Source: Saccopteryx bilineata
Lineage: Eukaryota > Chordata > Mammalia > Chiroptera > Emballonuridae
Direction of reading: 5' to 3'
NCBI RefSeq assembly: GCF_036850765.1
Contig: NC_089491.1
Location: forward strand, 87,452,740-87,516,739
Length of the DNA stretch: 64,000 bases
Shown: one piece after another, positions 11,534-23,454 of the stretch
How positions within the stretch are numbered: the stretch's first letter is position 1
Layout: every line of letters begins with the position of its first letter
Translations under genes and position numbers: made by a program
Notes under the pieces: generated by a model
Seen by the model: only the letters and a program-made list of their open reading frames with translations
Told to the model about the DNA's origin: nothing
Databases searched by the model: none

Positions 11534-11799
11534 CACAGAGAACTAGATAGAGGGTGACAGAGGACAATCTGACTTTGGGCGAGGGGTATGCAACATAATT
11601 TAATGACAAAATAACCTAGACATGTTTTCTTTGAATATATGTACCCTGATTTATTAATGTCATCCCATTACTATTAATAAAAATTTATTAAAAAAAAAAA
11701 AGAAGCAAGGACATCTAAATTTAAGAAAATAAATAAATTATCCTCCAGGTAAAAAAATAAATAAATAAATAAATAAAATTTTTAAAAAAGCACACTTTA

Positions 11800-11915
11800 A
11801 AGTATATCTTCCTCATCAAACTATAAACTCTCAGGGGCTTAGCAGATCACATTTAGCACATTGTACAGAAATTACTCATATAAATGCGAAATAAATATTT
11901 TGAATGAAGGACTGA
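11800..11915 (+). mobile_element. L2 fragment, right part
   Basis: CTTCCTCATCAAACTATAAA, ACATTTAGCACATTGTACAG and an AATAAATATTTTGAATGAA end match the L2 3' terminus. It continues the left part at 10463-10663. Confidence 0.6.
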
Positions 11916-14305
11916 AATGTTGAAGCACAATGCCTGTCATGAAAAAGTTCTCAATGAATGATACCATGCATATTCTGCACACTTATTATTTACACAGTGG
12001 TAGGTATAGTGCTTCTCATTGCCTGGGCTGTGGTGAACAGAGTAAAGTAAGCATTTAATGAATAGAAAGTGGAACTGTGTCAGAGAGGGCCACGTCCTAC
12101 CTAAATCTGATTTAATTTCCTTCCTGGCACTTAGCTATGGTGTATATCCCAGTCCTGTATATAATCAGACTCACCATGTGGCTGAATGCAGACAACAGAT
12201 GCATGTAGAAGTGAAATATGCCATTTCAAGCCTAGCCCATAAAATTTTCCCGTACATTGCTCCTCGGCTTTTCTTTCTCTCCGCCTGGGAAATCAAGATG
12301 ATACTGAGAATCTAAATTTAAAAAGCTTGCGTTTCTGATGACTGCATGGAGTGGTCTTTCCCATATCCCTCTCCTTACACTGGACTAGGATATGAGTGAA
12401 ATATAAAATCGTATTATATTAAGACACTGAAATTTGTCATTATTTTAGAGCACTTGACTTACATTTATTTATATATATTGTAATCCAGTGAGATTATATT
12501 TAGTGAGATAATGTCAGACCATGTTTTACTTTTATTGTAGTTAATATTATATTTTGCCAGAGTACTGTATTAGAACTTGTAAACTGAAATCAAACTCGCA
12601 ATAGAAATTACATGTCATTTTATGAAATTAGGCCAATATTTACATGGAAATGGAAACCACAGAAATGTAGGATCATAGAAAGGTTACCTGAGATATATTT
12701 TTTTAACTTGTTAAAATAGTCCTTTTAGAATAATTCTCTTTTTATGAAATTGTACTAAGAATCATTTTATATCTAAATCTGCTTTATGCTACTACTTGTC
12801 ACTTCTTTCTCCGTGTTTTCCAATTCATTCCATTATTTAAAAGCTGAAAGTAAATCTGACTTGCCATTTCCAGGGACTAATTGGTACTTCAGCTAATTGC
12901 ATGCAGTACAATATCAAGATAATGGCAGTCATCTTGTTTTGGGTCATAAGGCTACTGGTACTCCAGGTTCTATAACAAGTCTTTTCATTACTACAGAAAA
13001 ACCTTTAGTGGGTTTTTAAATTTTATTTTCAGGTAATAATTAGTGCCCCTTGAGTCTAAGAATAGAAACCTCATGGGTGACTCAGTTATTTTGTTGATTG
13101 CTCACTTCACACATCCTTCCTTTATCTCTTACTATCTAAATATTCTTATTCTCTAATTATGTTACCTGTTGTTAGTTTGGCAAATACAAACTCTTGTCCC
13201 TTAAATCTTTTTGTAAGGTTGGTCTTAGTACAGGAAATGTGTGCTGGAAATCAGATATTCTTAAGTTTAATAAGAAAATGAAATTTCCAAGCTATGAAAG
13301 ACAATTATAGATTTTCAGTGAGTTGAGGATAATTATAAAATTGCAGCAATAACCATAGTCACAAGCTTTGGAATTTCACCTTTTGGTAATATTTAAGGTT
13401 TATCTTGTAATCTAAAATATTTTAAGTTAATTTTGTCCTATGTTACAAACGTAGTGATGTTTTCAATCCAAAAAAAAAAAGAAAGATGCTATTTATTTTC
13501 TTTTCTATGCATTTTAATCACAGGGGAGAATTTTTACATGAATTTAAATATCTGATGATGTTCCATTTAGAAAAACTTCTGAAATAAAACAAAATGTTGC
13601 AGTACCACCCAAAATTTTTTTGATTCTATCTCTACATACACAAATCTTAAAGGACAAAATATTACTTTTCTTTAAATTAATCTTACTGTACAATGTTACT
13701 TTGTACTTGAAATGTGATAGGTTCTATTAAGAAAGTCTTATAGAAAACAAAGGTATGAAAGATAAATTATTTCACTCTAAAAGTAAGAATTGTGTCAGAA
13801 TAGAAAACTCATTGATTAGAAAATTGAGGACTTATACTTTAGTTCTGGTTTTTAAAGTGGGTGCTGTTAGGCAAGCTTTTTGATCTTGCAATTTTTATTC
13901 CCTCACCTGAAAATCACTCTTCTAACCACTCTATACAATGCCACACTAACAATTATTATCATAGAACTGGCTTATTCAGTTTCTCTGGTTTTTAAAAATA
14001 TCACTATTAATGTCAGAAGTTATATCTTGAAAACAATCTCTCTGAAATCCAAGGCTCTTGAAAAACATTATTTAATGATATAGGAAGAAGTTTAGAAGCA
14101 GAGCATTGGGAAAAAGACAGAATAAATAAATCAAAGGAAGCAGGTTTGCCGGAGGCCCTCCAATCACATGAGCTAAGGATATTCTCTGAGGACTCTGATT
14201 AACAAGGGGACACCAGAGGAACCAGTTTGAAATAAGGCTAAAATTCTGTCCTGTGTCTCTAAGCCTTGGCATTTAGGACATCACTGTGCTACAAGAACTG
14301 TGTTG
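11916..14305. other. A+T-rich non-coding stretch
   Basis: No gene or repeat with clear limits. An 85-codon open frame at 12058-12315 has no recognisable domain and I do not call it a gene. Confidence 0.5.
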
Positions 14306-14488
14306 AAAAAAAATTATTGAGGCATAATTGACATATAATGTTATATTAGTTCCAGGTGTGCAACATAATTATTCAATATTTGTATATATGGGAAATAATC
14401 ACCACAAATAGTCTAGTTAGCATCTGTCACCAAAAATAGCTACAATATCTTTTCTTGTGATAGGAACTTTGAAAAATCTACTCTTAGT
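14306..14488 (-). mobile_element. L1 3' UTR fragment
   Basis: Antisense L1 3' UTR: ATTGAGGCATAATTGACATA, TTAGTTCCAGGTGTGCAACA and CACCACAAATAGTCTAGTTA. It ends where the SINE-B head begins. Confidence 0.6.
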
Positions 14489-14652
14489 GCCTGACCAGGT
14501 GGTGGTACAGATCGGACTGGGACCTGGAGGACCCAGGTTCAAAAACCTCATTTCCCAGCTTGAGCACAGGCTCATCTGGCTTGAGCATGGGCTCACCAGC
14601 TTGAGCAAGGGGTCACTGGTTTGAATGTGGGATTATAGACATGACCCCATGG
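14489..14652 (+). mobile_element. SINE-B subtype, 3'-truncated
   Basis: The head is GCCTGACCAGGTGGTGG. The body carries repeated GCTTGAGCA units and an ATGACCCCATGG motif shared with the copy at 47139. The second half is missing. Confidence 0.75.
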
Positions 14653-15934
14653 TATTTCTGAACATTAATGCTGTAAGCAGTTATTATTAAAGGCTCCCTT
14701 TGGTCCTGTGAAAGAAAAGCAACTTTGGAGACCGGGCCTTAAAAATAGAACACACTTTTCTTTACACTCTACCTGAAATGTTTGTTCTGACCCAAAAACA
14801 TCCCTGCTGCAGCTAGGGATATGTAAGGCAGAAGAGTAAATGTCGGGGAGCTAGACTATGAACTGTTGCGACTGCCTTGTTGGGCCAAAGAGGATATTCT
14901 GATCTATACTTTTGAGTTCGGACTCATACATAGATATGATGCCTGTGAAATAAGACTCTCTAATAATTTTATTATACACCTTTGTCCAAAATAATTAGTA
15001 TAAAGATACAAAGAAGATCCCAGTAAGAGTCAATGAGAAACAATGAGATTACTTTTTCTGTATTTATGGAAAAAATCCTCTAGTTATTCCTTTTGGGCAT
15101 GAAAAGAAAAGCTTGTAGACTTAGGACCACAAAGTAAAAACCAGCTTAGAGTTCCCTAACAAAAAAGAGTTAAAAACAAAGAGAGAAAAATTGTATTTTG
15201 ATCAACCATTTTAAAACCCCAAATACAGTGTTACATGTGTTAAAAGATAAACTAAGTTATGTTAAAATTTTTATTTGAACAAAAATTGATCTATAAGAGA
15301 CAGAGGAAGACTTTTATAGAGAAAGTGCAGGGTATAACTTCAAGACTAGTTGGCCATGATTGTTTGAATTTAGCATTTTGATTTTGTAACATTGAAGTAT
15401 TTACATGCTTAGATTTTGGTTTACTTACTTACTTAGGCTTCCACTCAATTAAAGTGTAGGGGGTGGAAATAATTTTCCCTCACCCTTACAGGTTCTTGAC
15501 TGAGACACTCTTTGTAAGGTGTCTTAATTTCTTCTTTTTCTTTTTCCTTTTCTTTTCATTTCTTTCCATTTTTTCTGCTTAGGCAAGTTTGGATGTGTTT
15601 TCAGCCACATGAAGACTACTAACTCATTATTCTCCTATGAATACAAAAACTGAAAATCTTACACACTTTTTAACCTTCTCATAGGAAGTTTATATCTATT
15701 TTGGAATGTAAGTTATATACTAATTAATAGAGCACTAAGAACACAATGCAATTTAGAAGCTAAAATGAGAAGTTGTGCCAACAATGTCATATTTAGGACA
15801 AGGATTTGAATTGGGCTAAAATCCCAACTCACAGTAAAAAGTAAGGTAAAAATCGCTAAATACTAAAATGTGAGCCAATGGAACTTTAAATCTACCCTCA
15901 AATATTTTATTTTTATAATTTTAATATAAAAAAA
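14653..15934. other. Non-coding stretch, part may be an unknown repeat
   Basis: 14680-14960 is less A+T-rich than its surroundings (for example GGAGACCGGGCCTTAAAAAT) and may be an old LTR or other repeat I cannot name. The rest is plain A+T-rich DNA. Confidence 0.4.
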
Positions 15935-16282
15935 CCTGCCTGTCCAGGTGGTGGCGCAGTAGATAGAGCATCAAACTGGGATGCAGAGGACCCAATTTCG
16001 AAACCCTGAGGTCGCCAGCTTGAGTGTGGGCTCATCTGGTTTGAGCAAAGCTCACCAGCTTGAGCTCAGTGTCACTGGCCTGATTGAGCAAAGGGTCACT
16101 CAGTCTGCTGTAGCCTCCCAGTCAAGGCACATATGAGAAAGCAATCAATGAACAACTAATGTGCCGCAACAAAGATTTGATGCTTCTCATCTTTCTCCCT
16201 TCTTGTCTTTCTGTCCTTATCTGTCACTCTCTCTGTCTCTCTCAGTCTCTGTCACACACACACACACACACACACACACAAC
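15935..16282 (+). mobile_element. SINE-B with (CA)n tail
   Basis: The body runs from GTCCAGGTGGTGGCGCAGTA to a CT-rich region and ends in a (CA) run at about 16254-16280. A short A-rich block with CCT flanks both sides, so the target duplication is only approximate. Confidence 0.85.
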
Positions 16283-16284
16283 TA

Positions 16285-17670
16285 CAAAAAAATCCTACAT
16301 ACTTTGTTTCTGTATTATAGTATTTAAATTTTTTCGAAGACTGTAGTCAATCTGGCACTATGAAAAATATTTGTTTTCTATTGATTTTTAAATATAGTGT
16401 TAGTTTTATATCTGACATCTGATTCCAGAAATAATTATTATACCATTTGGAGAAATATTTATCTTTGTCATAGTGTTTTCAACTCTATGTTGCCTAAAAA
16501 ACAAACAAACAACAAAAACCTCCATAAAGTTAGCCAGTCAAGAAGACAAATAGTCTGCAGCTGTTTTTTAAACTCCTATTAACACTCTAGCCTTACCCAA
16601 CTCTTTCATTTATCCTTCTGTTTTCAAGGTAGCTCTTCATTACTTCCATTTCCATTTCAGTTGTCAATGCTTCTTTTTGCCATTCTTTCACCAGAATAAA
16701 TCCTCCAACCTATTCAAGAACCTGACACTTCACCACTGCTTTACAAGTGATTCGGTTTTATTAACCAGATGTTTGCCCTGTCTTTGGAGTATATACGCTG
16801 CCACTGCTGGTAACTGTTGATGAGAGTCCTTCTTCACTTTATCCTCATTTCTTGGAAAATATACAGGTAAATTGGCAGCATTTGTGGGTGGGTGAAATTA
16901 AAAATAACTAGGAAAAATAAATAACCTTAAAATTGTCTTGAAAAGAATCATTATTTTATACTGTTGGCTAAGCAGGCTATTGTTGCATTGGGAATAATGT
17001 GACCTATAAAAGGTCTGTCCAAAATTTTGCATAAGAATTTTTTCTTTATAGAGTTCAAGCTACTCCTGAATTCACTATGATAGGACCAAACCATAGCATC
17101 ACTGCACAATATTCTACAGGCAAAATTGAACAACGCACAGGAAACCCCATTATACAACTATGGCGGTTGATTGTAGTACTTCTTTCCTAGCTCATAAAAT
17201 TCATCTTTAAAATATATTTAAGATACTATATTATCTTGATCTTCTTCTATGATTTGACTATGTAGAAATTTCCAATTAATAGTTATTATTGACCATAAAC
17301 TGAAGTCCTTGAGATCCTTGACTGCAAATGGTCTGGGATATAGAATGTAAAAGCTTTGTGGAAGCATTGATAAAAAATAGTTTTAAAAATAATATCTTAT
17401 TAAATAATTCTTGTCTGCTATCTACATGTGAATCTCCAAAAGTTTTATTTATGTGCTTTGCATTAGGTGTGGATTATTATTTTCTTCACTGACATTGTGC
17501 ATTTTCCCTACTTTGTATTTGTAGTCCAGATACCATATTGCATAGAATCAATCCACATTACTTTTAACTTTTGTTTTACTGCTTTAAATAACACTTTAAT
17601 CTTAGTTTTACTTTTATATAAATATCTATTCTTGAATAATAGCTTTTTCCTATTTTCTCTTTTTCAATAT
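16285..17670. other. A+T-rich non-coding stretch
   Basis: No feature I can support. AACAAACAAACAAC occurs near 16500. Confidence 0.45.
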
Positions 17671-18141
17671 TGTATTAGTTTTCTATTGTTGCTATAAAAA
17701 ATTACCACAAACTGAGTGGTTTAAAACAAATTCTATTTTCTTATAGTTATGAGGGTCAGAGTCCAAAATGGGATGGTCAGGCTGCCTTTTTCTTTGAGAC
17801 TATAAAAGAATCTCTTTTCTTGACTTTTCCAGTTTCTATAGTCCATGAGCATTTCTCTTCCTTAATTTTAAAGCCAGCCAATAACATCATCAAACCTCCC
17901 CATCTCTCTGACGTCTAGTTCTATCACATCTTATATTCTATCTCAGATGCCCTTGTATTTCTCCAATAATGACTCCTGAGATTTCATTGGTCCCACCTAG
18001 ATAATTCAGGATAATCTTCCTACCCCAAGTTCCTTAAATTAATCATATATGCAAAATCCATTTTTCCATATAAAGCAACTAATTCACAGGTTTCAGAGAT
18101 TATATATACAAATCTTTGGGAGACCATTTGCTCTTACCATA
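17671..18141 (-). mobile_element. MLT1-like LTR (ERVL-MaLR)
   Basis: Antisense copy starting TGTATTAGTTTTCTATTGTT, then ACCACAAACTGAGTGGTTTA. The AGATAATTCAGGATAATCTT block and an ending near CTTTGGGAGACCATTTGCTC follow. This order matches reverse-oriented MLT1-type mammalian LTRs. No internal region is present. Confidence 0.65.
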
Positions 18142-19432
18142 GTTGTTTGTCACTGTGTTCCTTGCGTTTATAATATTTTCTTCTATAATTTTTTGCAAAC
18201 CTGAGGAAATCTCTTTTTTGCAAGGTGCAATCTTCCATAAATCTTTCAATAGTTGCATTATGTTCTCTTGAGTTGCAGAATAGGAGATTAGTTCCATTAT
18301 GGAATTTTAAATTTGCTGAATATTATCAGTTGGAATCTTAAACTCTTTTCTACTTTTAGTAAATAATTTTATATTGTTTTGGAATTTGTTTGATTTCCTA
18401 TTACTTCACCATTTTATATATTATGTTAAGCATGTTTCTTAGTATAAACCATTAAGTTGATCATAGTAAGAGGGAGCATAATTTGTCACCCTAAAATATG
18501 CCTTTCTGAGATACTGATTATTTTAAGCTGGTTATTTTTGAAAACCAACAAACAAACAAATTCAAGAAAATTCTTTGACATTTCTTCTAACTGCCTAAAA
18601 GAATTTAGGTGCAAAACCTGCTCAAGGAAAGGAGATATTATGATAGATAAACTTTAATATAAACCAGTCTTTGACAGACAGAGAGGAACTTAGCAAGGCC
18701 CCCTTTGATCAAAGTCCTTTCTGTGTTCCATTGTTAAAAATGGAACAGAAATCATTTGTTTACCAAACATTTTGTTTTTCATCTCCATTTGAGTTATTTT
18801 TTTGTCTTTTGAAGATCCAAACACTACTCCTCGATTTCCTCCGTTCAAGATGGCATATAAACCCCAACTGCATGATTTGCCCTCGGCTCCATATCTTTAT
18901 GGAACTCCTGTATATACACACATAATAAATTTGGTTGCTTTCTTTGTTAATCTGTTTTATGTCAATTTGAGTATTATACCAGCCAGAATTTAGAAGGGTA
19001 AAATACAATTGTTTTTATCCCCTATAGTAATTTCTTCCATCAAGTATGAATAGAACAGATGTATTTCCCAAATATATATGTAAAATTTGATTTATGTTTA
19101 ATTCTACTTCTCCTGCACATACATGAACTTAGTTAGATACAGTTGGCACCCAATATGAAGGAATGTTGGTGTAGGAAAATTTTATATTGCCTTTTTTGTC
19201 TGCAAAAATGTTTCAGTTTCCACCTCTTTGCCATTTCTACACATCTAAGTAGTTCTTTTACGTGGGCTCATTCTGAAACCTTTTACCCCTACCAATCTGG
19301 CTAGAGTTTTACCCATGAAAATTAGGTAACCTAAATTGTTGATCTTGGTAAGATGTGGTGTCCTAGACGATCTCTTATAGTTTTATGCTAACATAGTACT
19401 GTAGCCAGATTTGGAGTTTATAATCATAACTT
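18142..19432. other. A+T-rich non-coding stretch
   Basis: No recognisable gene or repeat. Confidence 0.45.
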
Positions 19433-19460
19433 GCACACACACACACACACACACACACAC
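19433..19460 (+). repeat. (CA)14 microsatellite
   Basis: Uninterrupted CA dinucleotides directly readable here. Confidence 0.95.
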
Positions 19461-19489
19461 CTCTAAAACATCTATTTAGTTAGTTCAGC

Positions 19490-20140
19490 CAGCTCTACCT
19501 CCAATATACAGCATAATCTGTCCATTTCCTTCTGTCTCCACTATAATTTCTTTCACTCAATACTACATCTTTCACCTGTATCACTACCTGTATTATTACA
19601 ATCGTCAAGTCTTCCTTCCTCTCTTGCATTTCTGATCCACTGCCTTGAAACAAGTAAGGCAGGAAGAAAAAATAACTTGAATACCAGGTTCATGTAACAT
19701 CAAAATTATGAATTACCTACTCTGCTAAGCTCTCCCATCTTGAGTCTTACCACTAACCTACATATCTTGTATTACTCTGTAGTCACACTGGCCATCTGTC
19801 AGTTCTGAATCCAATAACTTCTTCTCCACAAAAGAGATTCACTATTTTTTTATCTGCCTTAAATTCTCTTCACCAAAATCTTCTCATTTCTGACTCTTGT
19901 CTTTCAGGGATCAGCTGAAAGGATACCTTCTTACAGAGCATTTCTCTGACTACCCTCCCTAAATTAGAATGTCCCTTCATTATCTGTGGTTTAATTGCGT
20001 ATTTCCAAATTCTTTCTTAAAATAATTCTATATGTCAAGAACTCTTTCTTATTTTCATTGTATACCCAGCACTTTGCATACTACCTTTCACAAAAGAGGC
20101 AATCAGTCTGTACCTGACAAAATATGATTTAATAAATGAA
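19490..20140 (+). mobile_element. L2 LINE 3' region
   Basis: The text follows L2 consensus: TCTTTCAGGGATCAGCTGAA, ATTTCTCTGACTACCCTCCC and GTATACCCAGCACTTTGCAT. It ends in TTTAATAAATGAATAAATTA. It is heavily diverged and its reverse transcriptase is not readable. Confidence 0.65.
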
Positions 20141-20839
20141 TAAATTATAAAAGGAAGGGAGTTTACCTTATTCATCTTATCACTACTTTTTTTACTCTCA
20201 TGCCCAATTTACAAATCTCAGAGATGCAAAGCAATGTCAAAGAGACAAGGAAGATATAAAATTAAAGAGAAAGTCCCACAATGCATCAAAAAAAGTAATT
20301 TCCAAATACTTGACTTGCTAGTTTAGACATTCCAACTGGAGAAAACTCCTATGCAAATTCAGTCATGCAAGCCTCATTTAGCTCAGGAAGATGTGTAGAA
20401 ATTGATTGAGTGAGCAGCTGGCAATATTGTAGTCAGACTTTCTGGAAGTTAATTGGGAAGCATTGTGAAAAATCCTGACGTTGTACATGTAGCTATACTG
20501 ACTTCCATTGTGCCCTAGACACTCATCACACATAGTTGCTCTCCACTATTACAAAATAACTGTATGCCTCTCAGGCTCTGATGACTCCTATCAATAGCCT
20601 ATACTAAGAAAACGGAGAAAGAGGAAGTGATGAGTTAGAACTTGAACTTTTATAACTGGAAAGAAAAAACCTCTAATCTTGTGAGTTTTTAATTCCTTCA
20701 TGAAATAATTTTATTCTCCTATAGAAAAAGACAAACTATTACTTCGAAATTTTTCTTTTTATATTGTCCTCATAGAAATCTAGCATTGAGATTAAATTAC
20801 ATCCTTTTCCTGTGTCTGTATCAGGTAGTTATTGCCGTG
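20141..20839. other. Non-coding stretch
   Basis: No gene or repeat recognised. Confidence 0.45.
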
Positions 20840-21005
20840 AGACAAACACAGAATAGGACCTTAGACCCCAACTCTGCCACCTACCTAAGTGCTTCAGTTT
20901 CTTCATATGTCAGGTGGGATAACACCTGCCTCAGCATGTTGTTGTAAGGATTAAACAGATATATAATGCTTAACAGAGTGGCTGATATTCAATTGATATG
21001 TAATT
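20840..21005 (+). mobile_element. MIR SINE
   Basis: Sense MIR core: AACTCTGCCACCTACC, CTTCAGTTTCTTCATATGTC and GTTGTTGTAAGGATTAAACA. Confidence 0.7.
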
Positions 21006-21510
21006 TTATTCATAGAGAAAAGAGAAGCAAAGATTTGGGAAAAGTTGGTGAATAAAGTTTGAGATATGTGTAGGATGAGGTTCATTTGAATCAATGGGTC
21101 TCAAAGTTCAGAAGAAATATCTATGCTAGAGAGATAATGTTTTAGAATCATTATCATACAGACAGCTATGGAAGTTCCATGTGGTCATAATAACTTAGGA
21201 AAATGGTGAGGAGACCAAAACACTGAGAAACAATAATTAGAGAAAAAGGAGGAGCAGTCAGGAAAAGAAAAGCTTTTGAAGTGCTGAAGTTCTCAACACC
21301 ATCAGATGCTACAAAGTTTAAATAAAATGTAAATTTTTAACAGGCATCTCTAATTTAACATGCCCAAGATTTTGTGATTTCTTGAATTTTTTTTCTTTTA
21401 ATTTATTCATTTTAGAGAGGAAAGAGTATGAGAGTGAGAGTGAGAAAGAGGGGGGGAGAGCAGAAAGCATCAACTCCCATATGTGCCTTGACCAGACAAG
21501 TGCAGGGTTT

Positions 21511-23360
21511 CCCACTTTGATCTGTTTACAACAGGCCCCTTAACATTTCCTGCAGCATTGGTTTCATTGTAATGAATTCCTTGAATTTTTTTTTTGTCAG
21601 GGAAGCTTTTTATTTCTCCTTCAATTTTAAATAATAGCCTTGCTGGATAAAGTAGTCTTGGTTGTAGGCTCTTGTTCTGCATTACTTTGAATATTTCTTG
21701 CCATTCCCTTCTGGCTTCAAGTGTTTCTGTTGATAAGTCTGATGTCATCCTTATGGGGGCTCCTTTGTAGGTGATAGCCTTTTTTTTCTCTAGCAGCTTT
21801 TAATATTTTTTCCTTATCACTTAGCTTTGGTATTTTATTATGATGTGTCTTGGTGTAGGTTTCTTTGGGTTTCTCTTTAATGGAGTTCTCTGTGCTTCTT
21901 GAACATGTGAGAGTTTCTCCTGCATTAATTGAGGGAAGTTTTCAGCTATGATATGATTGAACAAAGTCTCTATCCCTTATTCTTTCTCTTCTTCTTCAGG
22001 AACCCCTATGATGTGGATGTTATTTCTCTTCATGTTGTCACAGAGCACTCTTAGAGTTTCCTCAGACTTTTTGAGTCTCTTTTCTTTTTTCTTCTCTGCT
22101 TTCATGCTTCATTCAAATTGTCCTCCAACTTGCTGATTTGATCCTCAGCTCCATCCATCTTGTTTTTAATTCCTTCCATTGTGGTCTTCATTTCTGATAT
22201 TGTATTTGTCATCTCCAACTGATTCTTTTTTAATATTTCAATATTCTTTTTTATACTTGCTATTTCTTTATTTAGGTGTTCATAATGACCATCCATTGTT
22301 GTTCTAAGATCCCTAAGCATCCTTACAATCATTATTTTGAACTCCGCATCTGGAAGTTTGTTTATTTCCATATCACTCAGTTTATTTCCTGGAGATTTCT
22401 CTTGTAATTTCATTTGGATAGCACTTCTCTGTTTTCTCATTATGTCTGTGTGTTTGGGTGTTTTGTTTGTAGAGCTGGTTGAGTCTAGGCTTGGTGTTGT
22501 ATGCTTTCAGTTTTCAATTGTGTTATTTCTAGGTCTTCTTGGGTTGGCATCAGCTATTGTTTGTAATCCACTTTCAGATTTGGGCCACTTTGAAGTCTTA
22601 ATTTGTTTTCTTAACAGGTCATAGTCTTGTTTACTGATCTCAGCAGGAGGCTTATTTGAAACTGTATCCAGGAATGTGGTGGGTGTAACCTGAGATTCTG
22701 AAGGCCCCTTCTGCCAGTTACTCTCTCTGGGAGCAGGATTTTTTCTCAGCTTCAGTATGGGGTGGTGTATCTCAGATCTCCATGGAGACCTGAGTTACTG
22801 CCCCTCCTCCCCACTTCTTGTTTTCAGCTGTGTCTTGTTGCACTGATTGAAGCTAGAGAGATGTCTGGTGATCTGTGATCCCAAAGCACTTTAGTCTTTT
22901 GTTTTGTGGGAGGATCAGCCCCTCCCCCAGCTGTGGCCGCCTCCATCACTAGATGAGTCAGCTTCTCAAGTCGTCCCCTCCATTCGTTTGCCCCTCACCG
23001 ACTGTCTCTCTCTCTTCCTTTTCTTTTTGGAAGACAAGCCGGCCCTTTCAACACACCTCGTTCCCTGATCACCAGGCAAGTGGCTGTGAGCAATATTTTC
23101 TGCTCTTTTCCTTGGAGTGAGAGCCCTTCTGGGCTCTCAGGCTCACCCCCACTCTGTTCCTATAAGCAGGGTAGATTCAGGCACTCTCTACCAGGTTTGT
23201 TGTGGCTTCTTCTTTGCTCCCTGGTTTTTGAGAGCTGTTCTTGTAGTCCAGAGTTGGTTTTTCCTGCTGATTGTTCCTAAATTAGTTTGTAATCCAGTTT
23301 GATGGTGTGAGCTGGGAATCTGTGTGTCTGCCTACTCCACTGCCATCCTCCCAGGTATTT
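21511..23360 (-). mobile_element. L1 with full 5' end, truncated after ORF1
   Basis: A 1,850-bp antisense L1. On the minus strand it opens with GGGAGGATGGCAGTGGAGTA, an L1 5' terminus. A 5' UTR of about 0.9 kb and a broken ORF1 follow. It stops 15 nt after the ORF1 stop codon, with no ORF2, 3' UTR or poly(A). A perfect 14-bp target duplication (CAAGTGCAGGGTTT on the plus strand) lies at 21497-21510 and 23361-23374, which proves that the junctions come from one insertion into SINE-A. It could be an internally primed L1 or a HAL1-like element. Confidence 0.9.
21526..22440 (-). pseudogene. L1 ORF1 remnant
   Basis: ORF1p is the RNA-binding chaperone of the L1 particle. The N-terminal piece (22102-22440) starts at an ATG with MRKQRSAIQMK. 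It continues into coiled-coil heptads (IKKNIEILKKNQLEMTN) and is cut by a stop after about 112 residues. The C-terminal piece (within 21529-21748) keeps LEARREWQEIFKV and LQPRLLYPA, the RNA-binding CTD. A frame change at an A-rich run near 21593 precedes the true end MLQEMLRGLL and its stop at 21526-21528. At least two frame disruptions make it a pseudogene. It belongs to a different L1 family from the ORF1 at 62783. Confidence 0.88.
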
Positions 23361-23454
23361 CAAGTGCAGGGTTTCAAACAGGCAACTTCAGCATTTCAGG
23401 CTGATGTTTTATCCACTGCACCACCACAGGTCAGGTCAGATTTTGTGATTTCTT

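Larger units (their letters stand above)
10678..11785 (+). mobile_element. 5'-truncated L1, interrupted by SINE-B
   Basis: It holds the end of ORF2 and the 3' UTR with a G-rich tract. The 3' end TTAATAAAAATTTATT is followed by a poly(A) at 11690-11701. Likely target duplications are AAAAGCATACTTTA (10664-10677) and AAAAGCACACTTTA (11786-11799). Between the poly(A) and the right duplication lie about 50 bp of non-L1 sequence and a second A-rich tail. A SINE-B interrupts it at 11086-11428. Confidence 0.85.
21384..23437 (-). mobile_element. SINE-A split by an L1
   Basis: The SINE parts are 21384-21510 (tail to CATATGTGCCTTGACCAGAC) and 23361-23437 (CAAACAGGCAAC through CCACCACAGGTCAGGTC). Joined in thought they follow the family order exactly. 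The SINE's own 17-bp target duplication, AGATTTTGTGATTTCTT, is perfect at 21367-21383 and 23438-23454. Confidence 0.93.

Noticed and set aside
12058..12315. 85-codon open frame with Cys and Trp, considered as an exon
   Set aside because: No homology recognised, no splice or promoter context; length is within chance.
16951..17170. A plus-strand translation around 17080-17170 (STGKIEQR) faintly recalling a retroviral integrase segment
   Set aside because: The match is a few residues, no catalytic residues or adjoining domains are readable, and it ends at a stop soon after.
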